Source: Corallococcus silvisoli (lineage in GTDB: Bacteria; Myxococcota; Myxococcia; Myxococcales; Myxococcaceae). From it: a stretch of 64,000 nt of DNA. The stretch lies in contig NZ_JAAAPJ010000007.1 in NCBI RefSeq assembly GCF_009909145.1, positions 434,001 to 498,000 on the forward strand, written 5' to 3'. The notes under the pieces were generated by a model. That model had not been told where the DNA came from, searched no databases, and worked only from the letters and a program-made list of their open reading frames with translations. Positions 55,055-63,755 of this stretch are shown here, piece by piece (the stretch's first letter is position 1; every line of letters begins with the position of its first letter). Position numbers and translations under genes: made by a program.

Positions 55055-56218
55055 TTAGTTGGAACCGAACGCGAGCACGGTCAGCGTGGTGTTGATGTGG
55101 AACCCCGAGTAGATCTCGAAGTGCACGTTCATCCCAGCGGCGGCCGGCGCGAGCTTCATGGCCTCGGACAGCTTCGGGACCGTGCCGGTGGCTCCGGCGT
55201 ACCACATGCGTCCGCTGCAGTGGAACAGGAGGGCCGCCTGGGGGTTCTGCACCCGCCGGGGCAGCTCTTCCGTGAAGAAGTCGCGGGTCATGCCCGCCAG
55301 GTCCCCGGCCTTCATCAGGTCCAGCTCGCTGCCCTCCTCCAGGAGGTTGGCGAAGAGGATGGAGCCGTCCTCCAGGGGGCGCCACGCGGCGCGGATGAAG
55401 TACTCGCGGCCCACCTTGAGCGCGGTGGGGCGCGACGCGAAGCCGCCGGGCCGGCCGAACTCCAGGTCGGCGATGTTGTCCACCCCCAGGATGTCCGCGT
55501 AGCGCCGGGCCGCGGGCAGGCCGTCGATCTCCAGGGCGCGCGTGTGCGTCTCATCCACCTTGGTGATGGTGAGCCGCTCGCCGGTGGGCACGTACCAGTG
55601 GGAGCGCAGCGCGGCCCAGGGCGCGTTCGTCTTGAAGAGGGCCACCAGCACGCCGTCGCCGGCCACCTCCCCGTCCACGTGGATGAGCGCGGACTGGCGC
55701 GCGGGGTCCGTCTCCGAGTCGTTGGCGCCGCCGCCCACCAGCACCAGCGTCTGGTTCTTCTCCAGGATGCCCAGCAGCAGCTCTTCCTTCTTGTAACGGA
55801 AGCCGTCGTCAATCACGAGGCCCACGTACCGGCGCGCGTCCAGGTCCTGCTGGCGCACGCCCAGCTCCTCGCAGGCGCGGCGGATGGCCTGCGCGCCCGC
55901 GGCGATGGCGTCCCCGGTGAGGCCCGAACCCAGGCCCAGGCCCACCTCGAAGTCGCCGGACAGCGCGCCCAGCACCACGCTGTTCTCGTGGATGCCGTTG
56001 TTGTCCAGCTCGCCGGCGGTGGTGGCGCCGACGAGCCGGGTCTCCTTGGGCAGCCGCTCGCGCACCGCGCGGTTGAGCGCGCGCTGGTCGCGCTGGCGCG
56101 ACGCGAACAGCGTCACCAGCTTCGGCGCGGGGCCGTGAAGCTGGCGCAGGAGGTCCTCCGCGGCGGCGACGGGGTCCGTGAGGGTGGAGCGAGCCGTCTG
56201 CATCTTCACGTGTGCCAT
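55055..56218 (-). CDS. FIST-domain signal-sensing protein
   Basis: 387 aa with FIST N (about 20-220; LVGATTAGELDNNGI, GGGANDS) and FIST C (about 225-375; ADILGVDN, ALLFHCSGR) domains. FIST domains are thought to bind small ligands such as amino acids and often accompany kinases. GGAGG 5 nt before the ATG fixes the start. It is only 6 nt from the hybrid kinase gene, so FIST, kinase and receiver form one operon. No signal peptide is present, so sensing is cytoplasmic. Confidence 0.9.
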   Translation of the reverse strand: MAHVKMQTARSTLTDPVAAAEDLLRQLHGPAPKLVTLFASRQRDQRALNRAVRERLPKETRLVGATTAGELDNNGIHENSVVLGALSGDFEVGLGLGSGLTGDAIAAGAQAIRRACEELGVRQQDLDARRYVGLVIDDGFRYKKEELLLGILEKNQTLVLVGGGANDSETDPARQSALIHVDGEVAGDGVLVALFKTNAPWAALRSHWYVPTGERLTITKVDETHTRALEIDGLPAARRYADILGVDNIADLEFGRPGGFASRPTALKVGREYFIRAAWRPLEDGSILFANLLEEGSELDLMKAGDLAGMTRDFFTEELPRRVQNPQAALLFHCSGRMWYAGATGTVPKLSEAMKLAPAAAGMNVHFEIYSGFHINTTLTVLAFGSN

Positions 56219-56246
56219 GGGGGACCTCCGTGCGAACCGGCGGCGG

Positions 56247-58115
56247 CTAGAAGCCGCTGCCGGGGTGTGTCTTGTGGCAACTGCCGGTGCACTGCTGGAA
56301 CGATTCCCGGCCGCCACCCACATACATGCTTTCGATGGGGCCGAAGGATGCCACGTGGCTGGCCGGGTAGCTCTTGTGGCACGACAGGCACGCGGCCTTG
56401 CTGGTGCGCTGCGTCGTGTCCGGCTTCAGGTGGCACGAGGAGCACTTCTGCAGGGGCGCGTCGAAGCGGTTGGAGCGCGAGTGGATGAAGTGCGTGCGCA
56501 CGAAGATGGGGCCTTCCAGTTCGAAGCCCAGCGGAGCATGGCACGACGCGCACGCGGCGCGGTTGTCGTTCGCATGGAGGACCTCGCCCAGCTCGCCGCC
56601 CTTGCTGTGGCAGCTGTTGCAGGGGCCGGTGGTCAGCGTGGCCTCCGTGTGCGTCTTCGTCCCCACCTGGATTTCGATGGTGCGCGACGCGGGCTCGTCC
56701 TCGCCCAGGTAGACGCGGCGGGCCTTGGCGGTCACCAGGTAGGTGCCGGACTTCGCGTCCGCGGGGATGCGGTACGTCCACGTGTCGCTCACGGGCGCGT
56801 CCCAGCGGCCGTCGTTGGGGAAGAAGGCGCCGCCGAAGAGCTTGTTGGCCGGCGGGAAGGTCATGAACTGCGCGTAGACGCCGTCGCGCGCCTGGGTGGC
56901 GATGGTCTGCACGTCCTGCGAGTCATCCAGGAAGGCCTCCAGGTCGACGATGCTCCGGATGGGCTGGATGTCCTGCGCCGGCCCGATGAGCTGCGTCATC
57001 ATCATCCGTTCCCGGTGCTTGCGGCGGTAGTAGGTCGTCGTCGGGTCGAAGAAGGCCTGATAGTACTGGATTCCCGCCGGATTGCCGGGAGCGCCCGGAG
57101 GTGCGACTTCATTGTAGGTTGGAAGGCTGCCCGCCGGGTGCAGCCGCTTGCCCTTGCCGTCCTTCAGCGTCATCTGGAAGGTGACGTTGGACCCAGGGGC
57201 GTAGGTGCCGTCCTTGCGCGCCGCGGTCAGCGGCTTGATGTCGATGGCGAAGCCGTAGTCGAACTCCGGCTTGGAGACCTGCGTGACGGGGATGTAGTAC
57301 GGCGAGAAGGGGCGCAGGCTCCAGCGCAGGCGCAGGCCGCGCGTCTGGGAGGTGAAGGTGAGGGTCTGCTTCTTCGCGTGGTCGTACGCGTTGCGCACCT
57401 CCACCAGCGCCTCTTCCTCGTAGGCCTTCGCGCCCTTGCAGTCCGTGAGCGAGCGGCAGTCGCGCGTCCACTGGATGGCGCGCAGGCGGCGGATGAAGAA
57501 GTCGTCGCGCTCCGTGCGGCGCGTCTCGTCGCTGCCGATGTTCAGCAGCACCGGCGGGCCCGTCAGCACGCCCCGGGCGTCCACCGGCTCCACGGTGAAG
57601 AGGCTGGTCACCTTCATCCAGGCCGCGTCGCGGTAGAACCGGCGGCGGGTGAAGGTGCCGTCCGCGTTCGACAGGCCCACGAACTCCTGGTCCGCCTGGC
57701 GCACACCGGACCACCCCAGCGCCACGAAGTCGCTGTTGCGCTTCAGGCCGTCCACGCCCTCGTCCTTCGTGGCGAAGAGGGAGGCGCGCAGGTCAATCTG
57801 GTTCACGTAGAAGGTCTGCCCCGCCTTCACCTTCAGCGGGATGCCCAGGCCGTTGTCCACCTCCAGCGCCAGGCCCACGGCCGCGCTGGAACCGCTGGTG
57901 CCCTTGCGCGCGTCGTCGTCCGACAGCGCCTGGCCCTGCGTCGCGAACGCGGCCTCGGCGTCCTGCGCGGAGGCGCTCTCCAGCTCCGGGGCGTCCGGAC
58001 CGCCACACGCCAGCGTCAGGCTGGTCAGCGCCGCCAGCAGGCTCGCGCGGCCCGCCGAACCCAGGCGGGGGGAAGTGCGAGTACACCGCTCCCGAATCGT
58101 GTCAGCTCCAAACAT
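56247..58115 (-). CDS. Multihaem c-type cytochrome lipoprotein
   Basis: 622 aa. The signal peptide ends in LACGG (Cys37), so it is a likely lipoprotein. The large N-terminal part (60-490) is beta-rich and lacks haem motifs. The C-terminal 125 residues hold CNSCH (499-503), CASCH, CSSCH and CLSCH plus a final CTGSCH at about 609, an unusual CX3CH spacing. Distal His residues (THFIHS, SHVASF) could be axial ligands. It is likely an extracytoplasmic electron-transfer protein. GGAGGAG precedes the ATG. It lies upstream of the FIST operon on the same strand, 28 nt away. Confidence 0.82.
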   Translation of the reverse strand: MFGADTIRERCTRTSPRLGSAGRASLLAALTSLTLACGGPDAPELESASAQDAEAAFATQGQALSDDDARKGTSGSSAAVGLALEVDNGLGIPLKVKAGQTFYVNQIDLRASLFATKDEGVDGLKRNSDFVALGWSGVRQADQEFVGLSNADGTFTRRRFYRDAAWMKVTSLFTVEPVDARGVLTGPPVLLNIGSDETRRTERDDFFIRRLRAIQWTRDCRSLTDCKGAKAYEEEALVEVRNAYDHAKKQTLTFTSQTRGLRLRWSLRPFSPYYIPVTQVSKPEFDYGFAIDIKPLTAARKDGTYAPGSNVTFQMTLKDGKGKRLHPAGSLPTYNEVAPPGAPGNPAGIQYYQAFFDPTTTYYRRKHRERMMMTQLIGPAQDIQPIRSIVDLEAFLDDSQDVQTIATQARDGVYAQFMTFPPANKLFGGAFFPNDGRWDAPVSDTWTYRIPADAKSGTYLVTAKARRVYLGEDEPASRTIEIQVGTKTHTEATLTTGPCNSCHSKGGELGEVLHANDNRAACASCHAPLGFELEGPIFVRTHFIHSRSNRFDAPLQKCSSCHLKPDTTQRTSKAACLSCHKSYPASHVASFGPIESMYVGGGRESFQQCTGSCHKTHPGSGF

Positions 58116-58229
58116 GAGGGGACTCCTCCGAACGCGTATTTGCGGACGCTTGCCGGAGCAGCGTCGCGGCCAGTGGACCCAGGTGCCCTTGCGTCGGGGG
58201 GACGGTGGCGGGAGGGGCCGCGCTCAATG

Positions 58230-58243
58230 CCGGTTTTTACCGG
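58230..58243. promoter_or_regulatory. CCGGTTTTTACCGG element upstream of the multihaem gene
   Basis: An inverted repeat CCGGT-TTTT-ACCGG lies 115-128 nt before the multihaem gene start. The first 12 bases recur at 60346-60357 at nearly the same distance from the next kinase gene. It may be an operator of a shared regulator. Confidence 0.5.
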
Positions 58244-58385
58244 GAGTGAGCATTTCTAGCCGTACGGAGAATATCCATAATCAACAGAGCGATTCAACTT
58301 CTGAGAATAATTCTACTCAGAGGAGAATTCGGACTGTTGGCGACTGAATGGGAAGGCGGTGTAGAGCGCAACCCACCCGGGAGGG

Positions 58386-60236
58386 TCATGCACGAATCGA
58401 GGATGCGACAGCGACCCCGGATTCCGGGGTGAAAGGGAGTTCTACCGTGAACTCGGCGCCTTCGTCCTGGCGGCTGTGGACGCGGATGGCGCCGCCGTGG
58501 GCCTCCACGAGCTGGCGGACGATGTAGAGGCCCAGGCCGAAGCCAGGGGTGCGGGTGTCCGTGGTGACTCGCTCGAAGCGGGTGAAGAGCCGCTGCTGGG
58601 CCTCCAGGGGGATGCCGGTGCCGTGGTCGCGCACGATGAGCCGGGCGCGGTGGGCGTCCTGCTCCACCCGCACCTCCACGGGCTTGCCCCCGCCGAACTT
58701 GAGGGCGTTGCTGACCAGGTTGGTGAGGACGCGGTCCAGGCGCTGGCGGTCCCACCGGCCGCGCGCCTCGCCCCGGGCGTGGACGGTGACGGGGCAGCCG
58801 GCGGCGGCGGCCTGGTCCTCGTGGCGGGCCACCACCTCGTGCGCCAGCTCCGCCAGGTCCATGGGCTGGGTCTCCAGCACCATCCGGCCTCCGGACAGGC
58901 GCGACAGGTCCAGCAGGTTGTGCACCAGCCGCCCCAGGCGCTTGGTCTCGTCCTCGGCCAGGAGCAGGCCCTCGCGCAGGCGGGCGTCGTCGCCGTGGGG
59001 GGGCGCGCACTGCAGGCGCACGCGGCGCAGGCGCAGCTGCAGCGAGCTCAGCGGGGTGCCCAGGTCGTGCGCCGCCACGCCGATGAGCTCCAGCGCGTTC
59101 TGGGTCGCCGCCATCAGGCGGGCGTTGTCCAGCGCCAGCGCGGCCCGCGCGGACAGCTCCTCCAGGAAGGCCTGGTCCACCGCGCCGTAGTGGCGGTGCG
59201 GCCGGGTGGACAGCAGGCACAGCGCGCCCAGCACGCGGTTGTCCACGACGAGCGGCACGCTCAGCGCGGAGCGCACGCCCAGCGCGCGCCACAGCTCCGC
59301 GTAGGTGCTGTCGCTCACGGAGGGCGGGAGCCGGTCGGGATCCACCTCCGCGAAGCGCTCCGCGCGGCCGGTGTGGACGACGCGCGCGGGGCCGGGCTCG
59401 TCCGACGACGGCCTGCGCAGCAGCGGCTCCCACAGCCGCGTCTGGGTGGCCGCGTCCGCGCACGCCACCGCGCCCGGGCGCACCAGCCCGTGCTCGTCCG
59501 GGAGGTAGAGCACGCACGCGTCCGCCACCTCCGGCACGCACAGGCGGGTGAGCGCGGCGCCCAGGGCCTCCGCGCCCGCCTGGGGCTGCAGGACGCGGCC
59601 GGCCTCCGCGAGCAGCGCCTGCATGCGCTCGGTCCGCTTGCGCTCGGTGATGTCGCGCGTCACCTCCGCGAAGCCCTGCAGCGTGCCGCTCTCCGTGTAC
59701 AGCGCGGTGAGCAGCGTCTCCGCCCAGAAGCGCGAGCCGTCCTTGCGCATCCGCCAGCCCTCGGACTGCAGGCGCCGCTCGCGCGCGGCCCGCTCGCGGT
59801 AGGACGCCGGCAGGCCGTGCAGCACCGCGTCCGGCACGTGCAGGCACTCCACGCCCTGGCCCACGATGTCCGAGGACTCCCAGCCCGTGAGCCGCTCCGC
59901 GCCGGTGCTCCAGCAGGACACCGTGCCGTCCGGCTCCAGGAAGCACAGCGCGTAGTCACTCACGCCATCCATGAACAGGTGCAGCCGCTGCTCACTCTGC
60001 AGCCGCTCCGCGTGCATGGGGCCCAGCGCGTTGCGCAGCACCATGCCCAGCGCCGCCAGCGCGCCCAGGCCCAGCAGCCCCGCCAGCAGGTCCGACACCT
60101 GGTGCGGCCACGGCTGGCCCTCCACCGCCATCGTTCGGGCCGCGGACACCAGGGTGGCGAGCAGGATGAGTCCGGCCAGCAGGCATACGGACAGACCCGC
60201 CCCGACCCGCTGAGCGAAGGTCCAACGACGCAACAT
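58386..60236 (-). CDS. Membrane PAS-GAF sensor histidine kinase
   Basis: 616 aa. Two N-terminal transmembrane helices (about 12-32 and 48-70) with a short periplasmic loop, PAS about 85-200, GAF about 210-375, HisKA with GVAAHDLGTPLSSL (His390), HATPase with NLVSNALKFGGG, DHGTGI and GFGLGLYI. The loop between the helices is too short for a classical sensor domain, so PAS/GAF are the likely inputs. GGGGAG precedes the ATG at 60236. No receiver gene is adjacent. Confidence 0.9.
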   Translation of the reverse strand: MLRRWTFAQRVGAGLSVCLLAGLILLATLVSAARTMAVEGQPWPHQVSDLLAGLLGLGALAALGMVLRNALGPMHAERLQSEQRLHLFMDGVSDYALCFLEPDGTVSCWSTGAERLTGWESSDIVGQGVECLHVPDAVLHGLPASYRERAARERRLQSEGWRMRKDGSRFWAETLLTALYTESGTLQGFAEVTRDITERKRTERMQALLAEAGRVLQPQAGAEALGAALTRLCVPEVADACVLYLPDEHGLVRPGAVACADAATQTRLWEPLLRRPSSDEPGPARVVHTGRAERFAEVDPDRLPPSVSDSTYAELWRALGVRSALSVPLVVDNRVLGALCLLSTRPHRHYGAVDQAFLEELSARAALALDNARLMAATQNALELIGVAAHDLGTPLSSLQLRLRRVRLQCAPPHGDDARLREGLLLAEDETKRLGRLVHNLLDLSRLSGGRMVLETQPMDLAELAHEVVARHEDQAAAAGCPVTVHARGEARGRWDRQRLDRVLTNLVSNALKFGGGKPVEVRVEQDAHRARLIVRDHGTGIPLEAQQRLFTRFERVTTDTRTPGFGLGLYIVRQLVEAHGGAIRVHSRQDEGAEFTVELPFTPESGVAVASSIRA

Positions 60237-60604
60237 GTGGCACTCCCCCCCGACGGCACCGAGCGCTTCTGTGCAGAAGGATCCTCAACATCACCGAAAG
60301 GGTGGGGTGAGCGACATCGCACTGTCGGGCAGGGTATCCAATTACCCGGTTTTTACCTGAAAGTCACGAAATGATGGTTCCTACCCAGGAGGGTGGGAAG
60401 TCCGGCGGCCCGCGGAGGAGGTGGGGCCGTCCGTGGGTGGACGGAAGTCCCCCTGGGTTCTGGGGGTCGGGGCCTGGAATCAAGGGGTTGGCGGGAGGGT
60501 GGGGGAGGAGGGGGCAGGCGTTCCGGCTGCCCGTGAAATGGCCTTCCGGGCGCCGGGACGTTATGGAGCGCGCCCCTCTTCGCACCTGGGTGTTGCACTC
60601 GCAT
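60237..60604. other. Divergent promoter region between kinase and SNF2 ATPase genes
   Basis: 368 bases. An open frame reading into the SNF2 gene covers part of it, but its residues (Gly/Arg/Trp-rich) do not look like the family and have no RBS. It contains the CCGGTTTTTACC element at 60346-60357. Promoters of both flanking genes should be here. Confidence 0.45.
60346..60357. promoter_or_regulatory. Second CCGGTTTTTACC element
   Basis: Twelve bases identical to 58230-58241, 110-121 nt upstream of the PAS-GAF kinase start; here the inverted repeat is only partial (CCGGT-TTTT-ACC). Same orientation and nearly the same distance to the start codon as the first copy. Confidence 0.5.
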
Positions 60605-63600
60605 ATGGCGTCTCTCGTCGAAGGTCTGAAGGTCCGCTACCTCCCGCAGCCCGAATGGGGTGTGGGACATCTGGTGTCGCTCCAGGAGCAGGGGGCGAAG
60701 GCGCTCATCGCCTTCCCGTCCCGCGAGGACGCGCCGGTGCTGGTGTCCACCCGGGGCGGCGCGCTGGTGCCCTGTCAGCTGCCCAAGGGCGAGCCCATCC
60801 AGACGCCGAAGGGGCGCAAGGCGACCATCCTGGGCGAGGAGCCGGGCGCGCGCGGGCTGCGGCGGTACGTGGTGCGGTACGAGGACTCGGGCGAGGAGGA
60901 CGAGCTGCCGGAGTCCGAGGTGCGCGCGCTGGCGCCGCGCTCCGACCTGCTGTCCACGCTGCGCGACGGGCGGGTGGGGGACGCGAAGGCGTTCATGCTG
61001 CGCAAGCAGGCGCTGGTGCTGGATGACGAGCGGCGGGGCGACGCGCTGGGGGCGCTCCTGGCCAGCCGGGTGATGGTGAAGCCGCATCAGGTGGGCGTGG
61101 TGCAGCGGGTGCTGTCCGCGCGCCGGCCGCGCTTCGTGCTGGCGGATGAAGTGGGCTTGGGCAAGACGATTGAAGCGGGCATGGTGTTCAGCGCGCTGCG
61201 GCTGGTGGGGCTGGCGCGAAGGTGCCTGGTCGTGGCGCCCAGCCACCTCACCGTGCAGTGGCTGGTGGAGCTGTTCCACAAGTTCAACCAGCTCTTCACG
61301 CTGATGGACTCGGACCGCTACGAGCAGTCGCTCAAGGAGGCGCCGGACGTGTCTCCGTGGGCGCGCTTCCCGCTGGTGGTGACGAGCCTGGAGCTGCTCA
61401 GCCGCACGCGCGAGCACCGCGAGGAGGTGGCGGCCGAGGACGCCTTCTGGGACCTGGTCATCATCGACGAGGCGCACCACCTCAAGGGCGAGAAGGCCTT
61501 CGCCGCCGCGAAGGGGCTGGCCGCGAACTCCTGGGGCCTGCTGCTGCTCACCGCCACGCCCATGCAGCTGGACCCGGCGGAGTACCACGGCCTGCTCACC
61601 CTCATCGACGCGGCCACCGCGCCCACGGTGAAGGGCTTCGAGGCGCGGCTGCAGCGCCAGGAGGAGCTGTCCGCCGCGGTGCGCGCGCTGAGGGAGGGCA
61701 AGGACGCGAAGGCGGCCGTGGCCGCGCTCGCCAGCCGCTTCCCGGAGGACGCGCGCCTCCAGACGCTGAAGGAGAAGGAGGCGCTGCTCGCGCACCTGGC
61801 GGAGACGTACAGCCTGTCGGACCGGCTGGTGCGCAACCGGCGCGCGGTGGTGGGCGGCTTCTCCACGCGCCGGCTCCACCGGCACCCGGTCCAGCTCACG
61901 CCGGAGGAGCTGAAGGCGCGCGACGCGGCGCTCGCCACGCTGGCGCAGGGCACGCTGCGCGGCGCGCCGCTGGCCAACGTGCTCCGGCGCCTGGAGTCCA
62001 GCCCCGCGGCGTTCGCGGGCGCGGTGAAGGCGAACCCGGCGCTGAAGGGCGCGGACCTCAAGCTGACCGGCCGCGACGCGAAGCTGCTCGTGTTCGTGGA
62101 CGTGCTGCGCGGCATCTGGAAGGCGGAGCCGCGCGCGAAGGTGCTCGTGTTCACGGAGAGCCGCGACACGCTGGAGTCGCTCCAGTCGGAGCTGTCGCGC
62201 GAGGGCGTGGAGGCGCTGGGCTACCACGGCGACCTGCCGCTCGTGGAGCGCGACCGGCAGGTGGCGCGCTTCCGGGACCCCGAGGGCCCCCGGGTGCTGC
62301 TGTGCACGGAGGTGGGCGGCGAGGGCCGCAACTTCCAGTTCGCGCACCACCTGGTCCACTACGACCTGCCCTGGAGTCCCTCCACGGTGGAGCAGCGCAT
62401 CGGCCGCCTGGACCGCATCGGTCAGACGCACCCGGTGGAGATCCACGTGTTCGACCCCGCGGGCACGCTCGCGGCGGACGTGCTGATGCTGCTGGCGGAC
62501 GCCGTCGGCGTCTTCGGTGAGACGGTGGGCGGCCTGGACGCGGTGCTGGAGGAGGTGGAGGACCGCATCGCGGAGCTGGCCCTGCTGCCCCGCGAGGCGC
62601 GCGTCGAATACGCGGCCCAGCTGAAGGCCCGCGTGGAGGCGGCGCGCGAACAGGTGAAGCGCGCGTATGATCCGCTCCTGGACGTGCGCAGCTTCGACAA
62701 GCCCGCGGTCGCGCGGCTGGTGGCGCGCGCGCAGGAGCGCATGGGCGAGGAGCCCCCCGACGAGGACTCGGACGAGGAGGCCCCGCCGCTGGAGGACGGG
62801 CTGTGGAGCGTGGCCCGCGACCTGGACGAGCGCCTGGAGGAGACCGTCACGGAGCTGGCGCGCCGCGTGGGCATTGGCGTGGACACCGACGAGCAGGTGG
62901 AGGCCTTCCAGGTGGCCTTCCAGTTCGGCCACGCGCTCAACGTGGAGGGCCTGCCCGGCATCGACGTGATGCAGGACCGCACGGTGCTGGGCACCTTCTG
63001 GCGCGACACCGCCGTGGAGGCGGAGGAGCTGGAGTACTTCGCCACCGGCCACCCGCTGGTGGAGGCGCTGTTCGGCTTCCTCAAGGACGGCCCCTACGGC
63101 CGCAGCGGCTTCCGCCTCATCGAGAAGCGCGGCCTGAAGAAGCCCGCGCGCGGCCTGGAGCTGCTCTTCCACATCCAGCTGCCGGAGCCCGAGGACACCT
63201 CGCCCGGCGCGCGCGTGCCCAGCCGCCAGCTGGCGCGCTTCCTGGAGCGCACCCTGCTGCCCGTCGCCGTGGTGGACGGCCCCCAGGGCCCCGTGGCGGA
63301 CGACTCCGTCCTCTCCGCGCTGGAGGCGGACGGCAAGGCCCTCAAGGGCGACGAGGTCCACCAGGCCTTCCCCGGCTTCGGCGCCTTCGTGGACGCCGCG
63401 CTCCCCGTGGCCCAGGCCGCCGCCCAGGCGGAGCTCCAGCGGCGCGCGAAGAAGGCCCAGGCCGCCCTGGAGGCCGAACGCGATGCCGCCGCCGCCCGCC
63501 TGCGCCTCTCCCTCGCCCACCAGGGGCTGCCTCCGGAGGCGGTGGAGGCCCAGGTTGACGCGGAGCGCCATCACTCGGCACGGCTGCTCCAGGCGCTCGC

Positions 63601-63652
63601 GGGGGCCACGGTGGTTTTGGACGCGGCCTGCGGCTTCACCCTCAACCGCTGA
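60605..63652 (+). CDS. RapA-like SNF2/DEAD helicase-type ATPase
   Basis: 1015 aa from the ATG at 60605, chosen because it aligns with the start of RapA-type N-terminal domains; an ATG at 60563 is possible. SNF2 motifs: Q-like HQVGVVQRVL, motif I ADEVGLGKTIEAG, Ia VVAPSHLTVQW, II IIDEAHHLKG, III LLTATPMQ, V CTEVGGEGRNFQF and VI QRIGRLDRIGQ. The long C-terminal part has charged helices as in RapA. RapA recycles RNA polymerase; the same role here is an inference. No neighbour is clearly linked. Confidence 0.9.
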   Translation: MASLVEGLKVRYLPQPEWGVGHLVSLQEQGAKALIAFPSREDAPVLVSTRGGALVPCQLPKGEPIQTPKGRKATILGEEPGARGLRRYVVRYEDSGEEDELPESEVRALAPRSDLLSTLRDGRVGDAKAFMLRKQALVLDDERRGDALGALLASRVMVKPHQVGVVQRVLSARRPRFVLADEVGLGKTIEAGMVFSALRLVGLARRCLVVAPSHLTVQWLVELFHKFNQLFTLMDSDRYEQSLKEAPDVSPWARFPLVVTSLELLSRTREHREEVAAEDAFWDLVIIDEAHHLKGEKAFAAAKGLAANSWGLLLLTATPMQLDPAEYHGLLTLIDAATAPTVKGFEARLQRQEELSAAVRALREGKDAKAAVAALASRFPEDARLQTLKEKEALLAHLAETYSLSDRLVRNRRAVVGGFSTRRLHRHPVQLTPEELKARDAALATLAQGTLRGAPLANVLRRLESSPAAFAGAVKANPALKGADLKLTGRDAKLLVFVDVLRGIWKAEPRAKVLVFTESRDTLESLQSELSREGVEALGYHGDLPLVERDRQVARFRDPEGPRVLLCTEVGGEGRNFQFAHHLVHYDLPWSPSTVEQRIGRLDRIGQTHPVEIHVFDPAGTLAADVLMLLADAVGVFGETVGGLDAVLEEVEDRIAELALLPREARVEYAAQLKARVEAAREQVKRAYDPLLDVRSFDKPAVARLVARAQERMGEEPPDEDSDEEAPPLEDGLWSVARDLDERLEETVTELARRVGIGVDTDEQVEAFQVAFQFGHALNVEGLPGIDVMQDRTVLGTFWRDTAVEAEELEYFATGHPLVEALFGFLKDGPYGRSGFRLIEKRGLKKPARGLELLFHIQLPEPEDTSPGARVPSRQLARFLERTLLPVAVVDGPQGPVADDSVLSALEADGKALKGDEVHQAFPGFGAFVDAALPVAQAAAQAELQRRAKKAQAALEAERDAAAARLRLSLAHQGLPPEAVEAQVDAERHHSARLLQALAGATVVLDAACGFTLNR

Positions 63653-63755
63653 AGCCAAACCATTGAGTCACAATGGAATCGGTCCTGACGGGGCTTCGGC
63701 CATTTGACCGATTCCCCAATCACCGAGAATCTAGGAGGAAGGCACCCTGCCCCCC

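Noticed and set aside
52205-56488. A very long plus-strand open frame (over 1400 codons) opposite the kinase/FIST genes
   Set aside because: It is a shadow of minus-strand genes in GC-rich DNA: His/Arg/Gln-rich, no family features and no RBS.
60371-60604. N-terminal extension of the SNF2 ATPase
   Set aside because: Residues are Gly/Arg/Trp-rich, unlike RapA N-termini, no RBS precedes the upstream starts, and a likely regulatory element lies next to them.
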